Source: Bacteroidota bacterium
Lineage (GTDB): Bacteria; Bacteroidota; Bacteroidia; AKYH767-A; OLB10
Direction of reading: 5' to 3'
DNA: 64,000 nucleotides
Assembly (NCBI GenBank): GCA_016721435.1
Contig: JADKIC010000014.1
Coordinates: 1-64,000, forward strand
Part shown: positions 58,164-64,000 of the stretch, in pieces
Layout of the letters: every line of letters begins with the position of its first letter
Numbering within the stretch: position 1 is the first letter of the stretch
Position numbers and translations under genes: made by a program
The notes under the pieces: generated by a model
Told to the model about the DNA's origin: nothing
Seen by the model: only the letters and a program-made list of their open reading frames with translations
Database searches by the model: none

Positions 58164-58977
58164 GAGGAATGCTTCGCTTGGAGTAACGTCTCGTCATGCT
58201 CATCTCATCTGCGATGATTTGATTCTGACGAGATCGCTTCCAGAGCCCTGAAAGGGTTCAATTTTACTGACCCCGGATGCAATCCGGGGTTATAAAACAC
58301 GCCCTCCCTCAACCCCAACGGGGTTGAATATTGAGGATTGTGAAAAGCACGGATATTTACTTTTTAATAGAAAATCCTTATACACCTATTAAATGCGATT
58401 GCCCGCCATACCATTATTGATTGACTATAAGTTTGGGGCTGGCATAGTACTGAAATAGTAGGGCTCACCTTATGGATCGCTCTCTCCTTTTTCCCATTTC
58501 ATCTTCGATGCAATGAATCTAACAAGATTGAAAAAGGTACAAACCATTTAACCTTAACCCTTAACTTTTCTCGTCAGCACAAATCCCGATAGCTATCGGG
58601 AGACGGGATCATCTCATATGTCACGAGACCTGCGTTCGCAGAGCGAGTGTCTCGTCATCACAATCCCGATAGTTATCGGGACGATAGCTATCGGGATGAC
58701 GAGATCATCTCGTATGTCACGAGGCCCGTGGACACGTGGCGAGTGTCTCGTCATCACAAGGGATGCCGAGATCAGCTATCGCCTGCGTTCGCAGAGCGAG
58801 TGAAAACCATGAAGCAGAATCGCGACCATGAAGCAGAATCGCGAAAAGCGATACGCTTCATGGTAAACCTTAAACCTTAAACCTTAAACCTTAAACCTTA
58901 AACCTTAAACCTTAAACCTTAAACCTTAAACCTTAAACCTTAAACCTTAAACCTTAAACCTTAAACCTTAAACCTGT
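58164..58977. repeat. Complex repeat spacer
   Basis: Order of parts: a hairpin ACCCCGGAT/ATCCGGGGT (58270-58290) and a TCAACCCC/GGGGTTGA hairpin (58309-58327). A three-fold series at 58568-58806 consists of CTCGTCATCACAA words, CCCGATAGCTATCGGG palindromes (58585-58600; variants at 58665 and 58682) and TGCGTTCGCA (58631-58640) or CCCGTGGACACGTGG palindromes. Next is a left half and then a full copy D of the dispersed hairpin (58808-58824, 58827-58862). Last is a perfect AAACCTT array of about 16 units at 58865-58975. It ends two bases before the stop codon of the next gene. No protein gene is credible here. Confidence 0.9.
58865..58975. repeat. AAACCTT heptamer array
   Basis: 111 bases of uninterrupted AAACCTT, about 15.9 units, without a single mismatch. 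Degenerate versions of the heptamer are at 10365-10427 and 10528-10545. Confidence 0.97.
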
Positions 58978-59454
58978 CTAATATTTTTCGTAGTTAAATA
59001 TTATCGTATGATCCGAGTCACTATTGGAATTACCAATACTCGCCCGCAGGTGATTTTCATCGATCCATTTATATAAAATGTATTTTGGAAAATCATTGTC
59101 CGGATTACTGAACATCCACTCCGATGAAGAAGATATGATCAGACGAAAGGGTGTAGGCTCTCCGCCGTGTTGATCTTTTACTATAGGTTCATAATAAATA
59201 TTATCATTTAACATATGGATGCGGATGGACTCCGTGTGAACAGAATCGCCATTGGATTTTTTTGTCCACGATTCTCCGGAATAACTACCGTCAACATTTC
59301 TTATCCAGGATTCATGGATGGTATTTCCCTCCATCTTTACGCTCCAGTTTCCTACCCATCGTTCAAATTTATTCAATTCTTCCTGCCCATAAACAGGGTT
59401 TGTTAATAAGACAGCAATGGAGCAGATCAGAATAAGGTGAAGCTTGTTGTTCAT
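58978..59454 (-). CDS. DUF6265-like exported protein
   Basis: A 158-residue protein; the start at 59454 (MNNKLHLILICSIAVLLT) supplies a signal peptide, while the longer frame adds only basic residues. FERWVGNWSVKMEGNTIHESW near residue 36 and the final WIDENHLRASI fit the lipocalin-like DUF6265 group, small beta-barrels that may bind a ligand. Function unknown. The stop codon TAG is separated by two bases from the AAACCTT array. Divergent from the channel gene, with 25 bases between starts. Confidence 0.7.
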   Translation of the reverse strand: MNNKLHLILICSIAVLLTNPVYGQEELNKFERWVGNWSVKMEGNTIHESWIRNVDGSYSGESWTKKSNGDSVHTESIRIHMLNDNIYYEPIVKDQHGGEPTPFRLIISSSSEWMFSNPDNDFPKYILYKWIDENHLRASIGNSNSDSDHTIIFNYEKY

Positions 59455-59479
59455 TTTGTATTTTCGTTTAATCAAAGGT

Positions 59480-60130
59480 ATGGAAAGTCAAGGTTTATTT
59501 TTATTTATTGAAGTAGCCGCAGTAATTGTGAGCGCTGTTTCAGGAATGATTAAAGCCGCTGAGAAAAAGATGGATCTGGTAGGTACTTATAGTATCGCTT
59601 TGCTGGTATCTTTTGGTGGTGGTACTTTGCGGGATATACTTCTTAACAGGAGACCCTTTTTTTGGGTGGAGAATGAAGTGTATTTATTCATCGTGCTGTT
59701 AATGGCCATCGCTTTTGTTTATGTTCCTGTAGTTCATAAACTGGCAAAAGTCCTTTATACCAGATCCAATACGATTGATGCAATAGGTCTTGGACTCTTT
59801 AGTATCGCAGGCTTGTTCGCGGCGTTGAATATGGGAATGCCCTTGTTTTCTTCTTCACTGATGGGTGTCATTACGGGTGTAGCAGGTGGAGTTTTCAGAG
59901 ATGTTGTAATCAATGAAATACCTGTTATTTTCAGATACACAGGAGGACTTTATGCAGTTGCTTCTTTTGCCGGTTGCTGGTTATGTATTCTATTGGTCGT
60001 AATTTTTGAAGCGCCATTTATAGGATTTATCAGCGGGACTTCAATGATAGTCGCCTTACGTCTGCTTTCCATTTATTGGGGACTGCAATTGCCCCGGCCA
60101 TTATGGGTAACCGACGAAGATGAAAAGTGA
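59480..60130 (+). CDS. Trimeric intracellular cation (TRIC)-like channel, UPF0126
   Basis: A 216-residue integral membrane protein with seven hydrophobic segments arranged as an inverted repeat. The two conserved motifs GGGTLRDILLNRRPF near residue 48 and GGVFRDVVINEIP near residue 135 sit at the equivalent points of the two halves. They are the hallmark of bacterial TRIC family potassium channels. The start at 59480 (MESQGLFLFIEV) is chosen over 59444 because membrane segment 1 follows at once. Gating and ion selectivity are inferred from the family. Confidence 0.87.
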   Translation: MESQGLFLFIEVAAVIVSAVSGMIKAAEKKMDLVGTYSIALLVSFGGGTLRDILLNRRPFFWVENEVYLFIVLLMAIAFVYVPVVHKLAKVLYTRSNTIDAIGLGLFSIAGLFAALNMGMPLFSSSLMGVITGVAGGVFRDVVINEIPVIFRYTGGLYAVASFAGCWLCILLVVIFEAPFIGFISGTSMIVALRLLSIYWGLQLPRPLWVTDEDEK

Positions 60131-60160
60131 TTGTTTCTTCTCATCTGTTACTTTTATTGA

Positions 60161-62355
60161 TTAAAGATTCTCCAGAACAAAGTTGGTCATTTTGGTATAG
60201 AGATTCAATCGGGTTGTCCCACCACTGATGCCATGATTTTTATTGGGATAGATGAAGAGATCAAATTGCTTATTGGCTTTGACCAACGCAGTTGTGAAAT
60301 CCATGGTGTTTTGCATATGTACATTATCATCAGTTGACCCATGAACCAGTAAAAATTTCCCCTTTAAATTCTTCGCAAAATTGATGGGCGAGTTATCATC
60401 ATAGCCTTTGGGATTTTCCTGTGGTGTTTGCAGATAGCGTTCCGTATAGATACTGTCATAGTAGCGCCATGTTGTCACGGGGCTACCGCTATTCCCATCT
60501 TGAATGCTCCTGCACCTTTGGTTAAAAGCAGGGAGGTCATATATCCTCCAAAACTCCAACCCCAGACTCCAATCCGATCTCCGTCAACAAAGGGCTTTTT
60601 CTTCATAAAATTAAAGGCACTCAACTGATCCTGTACTTCCAAATTGCCCATGTCTTTATAAATACAGTTGGCGAACTCCAATCCACGTCCGGGTGTTCCT
60701 CTATTATCGAAACTAACGATGATGTAGCCCCGCTGTGCCAGCAGCTGATGCCATAGATAATTCGGACCATCCCAGTCATCAGTAACCGTTTGTACGCCGG
60801 GACCACCATATACATGCATCAGTACCGGATATTTTTTTGCAGGATTAAAATCGGTAGGGTAGATGATCCATCCGTAAAGTTGTATACCATCATCTGTTTT
60901 GAAACTTAAGGTATCAATTTTACCCATCCTGTAACCGGAAAGATTCTTTTTTGTTTCTGTGTTTTCCTCTAAGACACGTAGAAATTGTCCTTGGTTATCA
61001 TTCAGAGAACAGGTGTATGGTTTACCAAAAGAGGAATAGGTATCCACATAATAGTTTAATCCTGCAGTGAATTCTATTGTATGAGTACCGGTTGATGGAC
61101 TCAGTAACGATTTCTTGCCCTTCATATTTACAGCATAAAGATGTCTTTCTAAGGGACTTTTTCCGTACTCTGAAAAAGAAGGATTGTGTTTTTTCATCAA
61201 AGCCATAATATTTGGTTACATCAAATTTCCCGTCCGTAACTTGTTTTACTACTTTTCCATCAATACCATAGAGGTAAATATGATTAAATCCGTTTCGGGT
61301 AGAAGTCCATACGAAACGTTTACCGTCATTTAGAAATGTCAGGTCGTCTGTAATTTCAATAAAGGATTTGTTTTCTTCTTTTACTATCACCTGAAGTGTA
61401 TTCGAGGAAACGGAATAAAAGGCTAGCTCGAGAATATTCTGATGTCTGTTCGTCCTTTGAATACTGAGTACATCAGGAACTTTAGTCCACTTCATGCGTG
61501 GTATATATTCCCATGTATTATCGGTGGAAAAAACTTCTGTCTTCTTACCGGATGCAATATCATACACCACTATTTGCACCTTCGAATTTTCCTCTCCGGC
61601 CTTTGGATATTTATAACGTTCCTCTTTTGGGTAGAGTTCTCCGTAAAAAGTCAGGTTAAATTCTTTTACATTGCTTTCATCAAATCGATAAAATGCAATT
61701 TTTTTCCATCAGGTGACCAGGAAAAGGCGATGTCCATACTGAACTCTTCCTCATAAACCCAGTCTGTGGCCCCGTTGATGATTTGATTTTTTTTACCATC
61801 TACGGTAACCGGAATTTCTTTGTCACTGAGCAAATTGTAGAGGTAAAGATTGTTGTCTCTGACATAAGCAAGTTGCTTGCCATCAGGTGAAAAAGTGCCA
61901 TACATGGATTTCCCATTTTGTGTAATACGTTTAAGATTCTTTGTTGATCTCTCAAATACATAATATTCTTCACGTGTGGAGTGACGGTAGATCGCTTCAG
62001 GTTTTACTTTAAGGAGTATTTTAGAAGCATCGTTGCTAAAAGAGTAGTCACTGTACTCAACAGTGTCTCCATTGCTGATGAGATCCTTCGGACGAATTAA
62101 AGTGTCGATGACTTTCCCACTTTTTAAAGAATATTTTAAGAGGTAGGATCCATCTTCTTTAACTTCTGCATTTGAATAATGCTGGCCATCCGGCAAGGTA
62201 TTGAAACCGCCGGCTATGCGTGCATAAAGTTTAGGACTACCCCATATTTCATCCAATTGCAAGGACCTCTCCTGGGCTACACTGGTACTTACTAAAAGTG
62301 CCGAAATTGTGGTTATTACTAAGTGCTTCAGGCTTTTAGTTAGAGTACTAATCAT
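60161..62355 (-). CDS. S9 family prolyl oligopeptidase (DPP IV-like), frameshifted
   Basis: An exported dipeptidyl-peptidase-type serine peptidase with signal peptide (LVITTISALLVSTSVAQ). The N-terminal half is a DPP IV-type beta-propeller (AYVRDNNLYLYNL, WSPDGKKLHFIDLM). The C-terminal half is the hydrolase domain. It has YPVLMHVYGGPG and the nucleophile in GVWGWSFGGYM. The acid is in HGSTDDNVH and the histidine in NKNHGISGG. All three triad residues survive, but frameshifts near 61690, 61200 and 60490 divide the gene into four frames. Joined length is about 731 residues, normal. Probably cleaves X-Pro dipeptides in the periplasm. Confidence 0.9.
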
Positions 62356-62454
62356 AATATTATAGTGTTTTGAGCTTCAAACCTACAAAATTTCATTCTC
62401 CTATGCTATTTGTATGAAATCTTGTTTTATATTAGCAGTTCCAAAACAATTAAA

Positions 62455-63102
62455 ATGAAAAATTTCCTGATTTTTTCACTTTTTATGTTGATTAGTCTGA
62501 ATGTGCTTAGTCAGAAAAGTGAAGGCTATGTTCGATTTGCCATGCAATATTCTGATTCTGAACTTTCAAAGGAAGAAATGGCTGTAATGCCTACTGAATC
62601 GGAAATGTGGTTTAAAGGTGATCGGATGAAGTTGCAAATGCCTATGGGTATGGGGCTCCAATCTTCGATCCTTATTTTTAATGAAGAAGTCCATTTATTA
62701 TTGGACCTTATGGGTAATAAAATGGCTATTAAGACCAATAAGAATGAGATTCAAAATGACTCAAAAAAGGCAAAGCGCTTTAAGCTAAAAAGTCAGACGG
62801 ATGAGACGAAGGAAATTGCCGGTTATACATGCAAGAAAGCTATTCTCTCAGCAGAAGGAGAACAGGATATGATTGTTTGGTATACTGACCAATTGAACTC
62901 GACCGGTTCGTGGTATTATAATATGGATGGCCTAAATGGATTTCCGCTGGAATTCTCTTTAAAAACTCCGGAAATTGATGCCAGAATGATTGCGAAGGAA
63001 GTGAAAACAGATCAGGTTACCGATAAACTTTTCATTGTTCCTTCTGACTATAAGGTGATGACACAGGAAGAAATGATGAAGTCACTGGGGGGTACACGTT
63101 AG
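62455..63102 (+). CDS. DUF4412-like exported protein
   Basis: A 215-residue protein with signal peptide (MKNFLIFSLFMLISLNVLSQ) at 62455; the upstream frame adds only a non-coding leader. The body has the pattern of DUF4412 and related lipoprotein-localisation-like folds: GYVRFAMQYSD, MWFKGDRMKLQMPMGMGLQ, TDETKEIAGYTCKKAILS and DMIVWYTDQL. It is methionine-rich near residues 60-72, which may allow metal or hydrophobic ligand binding. Function unknown. Intact. Confidence 0.72.
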   Translation: MKNFLIFSLFMLISLNVLSQKSEGYVRFAMQYSDSELSKEEMAVMPTESEMWFKGDRMKLQMPMGMGLQSSILIFNEEVHLLLDLMGNKMAIKTNKNEIQNDSKKAKRFKLKSQTDETKEIAGYTCKKAILSAEGEQDMIVWYTDQLNSTGSWYYNMDGLNGFPLEFSLKTPEIDARMIAKEVKTDQVTDKLFIVPSDYKVMTQEEMMKSLGGTR

Positions 63103-63157
63103 TTATTTTAGTAAAAATTGTAGTAGTATCATTTTATTGTAAAAATTTCTTTAAACG

Positions 63158-63520
63158 ATGAATGCATATTTTTTATTAAGCATGATTGGTGCTTTGAGTT
63201 TCTTTTCTCTGGGACTGAAACTTAAGAATGGCCCTGAATTTATGGAGTCATGGCTGGCATATAGGACCACTGCTTCTCTTCGCAATGAAGATACCTGGTA
63301 TGAAGGAAATGCATACGCAGGAAAATGGTTGATGATTTTAGCAAGCTTAATCTTGATTATTCTTGTATTTGCAGAGTTGTTTGCTACTCAAAACCTGAAC
63401 TGGTTGTTGTCTATACTTTTTTATTCTATGTTAATTTCAATTGCGATAATTTACATTTTGACAGAAAGACATTTACGAAAAGTTTTTTTTCATGATGGGA
63501 AAAGAAGACCGAAGTTTTAA
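63158..63520 (+). CDS. SdpI-like membrane protein
   Basis: A 120-residue protein with three hydrophobic segments. The cytoplasmic stretch WLAYRTTASLRNEDTWYEGNAYAGKWL near residue 33 closely follows the SdpI pattern YRTxxSxxNxETWxxAxxYxGK. SdpI in Bacillus confers immunity to the SDP toxin, but most family members have no known toxin partner, and none is visible here. Intact. It follows the DUF4412-like gene by 55 bases and may be co-transcribed. Confidence 0.78.
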   Translation: MNAYFLLSMIGALSFFSLGLKLKNGPEFMESWLAYRTTASLRNEDTWYEGNAYAGKWLMILASLILIILVFAELFATQNLNWLLSILFYSMLISIAIIYILTERHLRKVFFHDGKRRPKF

Positions 63521-63693
63521 TGGAGATGCATTTTTTCCGTTCAATTTTCTAGTAGTATCTTCTATTTAAAAGCTGGAAGAATTGTTCTGTTAATGAATAT
63601 TTTCTCTTTTATGTAGCTTTCCAGCAGCCTTTATTGACCGGTATTTTATTTGACCCGTTTACTATGTATATTCGCATCAGACAACGAATTAAA

Positions 63694-64000
63694 ATGAATA
63701 AAAGAAATTACCTTGTTTGCCTCTTGCTCTTGATGATGCCTGTGATCGGTTTTTCCACAACAATAAAATATGAATTATCTTTCCCGAGCCCCAAACGCAT
63801 TATGTGGAGGTGAAGATGATCATTGAAGACTTCAATGAATCTGTTCTGGATCTTAAAATGCCGGTATGGGCACCGGGTTCTTATTTGGTAAGAGAATTTT
63901 CAAAGCATGTAGAATCTTTGAATTCAAAAGATAAGGACGGGCAGCAGCTTTCTTCAGTCAAATTAAATAAAAATACCTGGCGAATAGAAACTAAAGGTTC
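63694..64000 (+). CDS. M61 family peptidase, 5' part, frameshifted, continues beyond window
   Basis: The first part of an M61 (glycyl aminopeptidase-like) exported peptidase. The signal peptide (MNKRNYLVCLLLLMMPVIGFS) is followed by TIKYELSFPSP. A shift near 63790 then leads to HYVEVKMIIEDFNE and LDLKMPVWAPGSYLVREFSKHVE. The stretch MPVWxPGSYLVREFSKHVE is diagnostic of the M61 N-terminal domain. The catalytic HExxH would lie beyond 64000. Confidence 0.85.

Noticed and set aside
58618..58880. Open frames in the palindrome series
   Set aside because: They follow palindromic repeats and have no coding character.
58865..58975. Telomere-like repeat
   Set aside because: The heptamer is AAACCTT, not the CCCTAAA plant telomere, and it lies inside a bacterial chromosome segment flanked by normal genes.
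1..64000. tRNA, rRNA or riboswitch genes
   Set aside because: I looked in all spacers for tRNA-like cloverleaf cores (GTTCRANNC) and known riboswitch cores and saw none convincing; a covariance-model search would settle it.

Overview
The window is a piece of chromosome from a member of the Bacteroidota. Four things point there. Several exported proteins end in type IX secretion (T9SS) sorting domains, both type A and type B. Outer-membrane proteins carry TSP3 repeats and OmpA domains. Many proteins belong to families common in this phylum (DUF1015, DUF2279, DUF6134, DUF5723, MbnP). Some upstream regions carry the TAnnTTTG -7 promoter motif. Gene density is ordinary and no prophage, IS transposase, CRISPR array, rRNA or tRNA was seen. 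I infer order-level affiliation no further than this.

Layout. 0.6-7.6 kb: a GlcD-type FAD oxidase, a decayed DUF5723 outer-membrane gene, an isoaspartyl peptidase, a 20-bp minisatellite, yggS with an overlapping alpha/beta hydrolase, and a helical protein of unknown function. 8.9-15.4 kb: a serine-biosynthesis neighbourhood (serC, serA, DUF1015) with a secreted protein, a dicluster ferredoxin and a divergent LuxC-like acyl-CoA reductase. 15.5-26.7 kb: a beta-helix lipoprotein, rpmE2, recA, T9SS cargo, a TPR lipoprotein, a PaiB-like protein and a polytopic membrane protein, separated by repeat-rich spacers. 26.9-30.1 kb: the translation operon thrS-infC-rpmI-rplT, read leftward. 30.2-41.3 kb: a GH13 hydrolase, an alkyltransferase-like protein, a YadA-like/S74/T9SS surface protein, patatin, an acyl-CoA carboxylase beta subunit, a PaaY-like hexapeptide protein, a phosphohexomutase and exported unknowns. 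41.3-46.0 kb: outer-membrane and T9SS proteins. 46.2-49.6 kb: a compact metal-related locus (cysteine-rich small protein, MbnP lipoprotein, MbnH/CcpA-like diheme protein, CxxCxC membrane protein). 49.7-64 kb: a large membrane-anchored unknown, OmpA proteins, folK/deoxynucleoside kinase, a TRIC-like channel, an S9 peptidase, an SdpI-like protein and the start of an M61 peptidase.

Two themes cut across the window. First, about twenty genes are broken by single-base frameshifts although both halves remain clearly conserved. One gene (thrS) has an in-frame loss of about 47 residues removing an essential motif, and another (DUF1015) lacks a block near its N-terminus. Such damage in housekeeping genes (serC, DUF1015, thrS) suggests mostly indel errors in the assembly rather than biological decay, so the frameshifted features are annotated as whole loci. 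Second, the spacers are full of structured repeats: a dispersed 36-nt hairpin, a nested 148-bp palindrome, a 59-nt hairpin, GC-rich palindromes, a TACGAAA-type island with an exact 64-bp duplication, an AAACCTT array and a 20-bp minisatellite. Several of these arrays run right up to, or into, stop codons of leftward genes.

The best candidates for new biology are the four-gene MbnP/MbnH-like locus, the S74-plus-T9SS surface protein, the non-ATG start of infC, and the composite hairpin/AAACCTT intergenic module.
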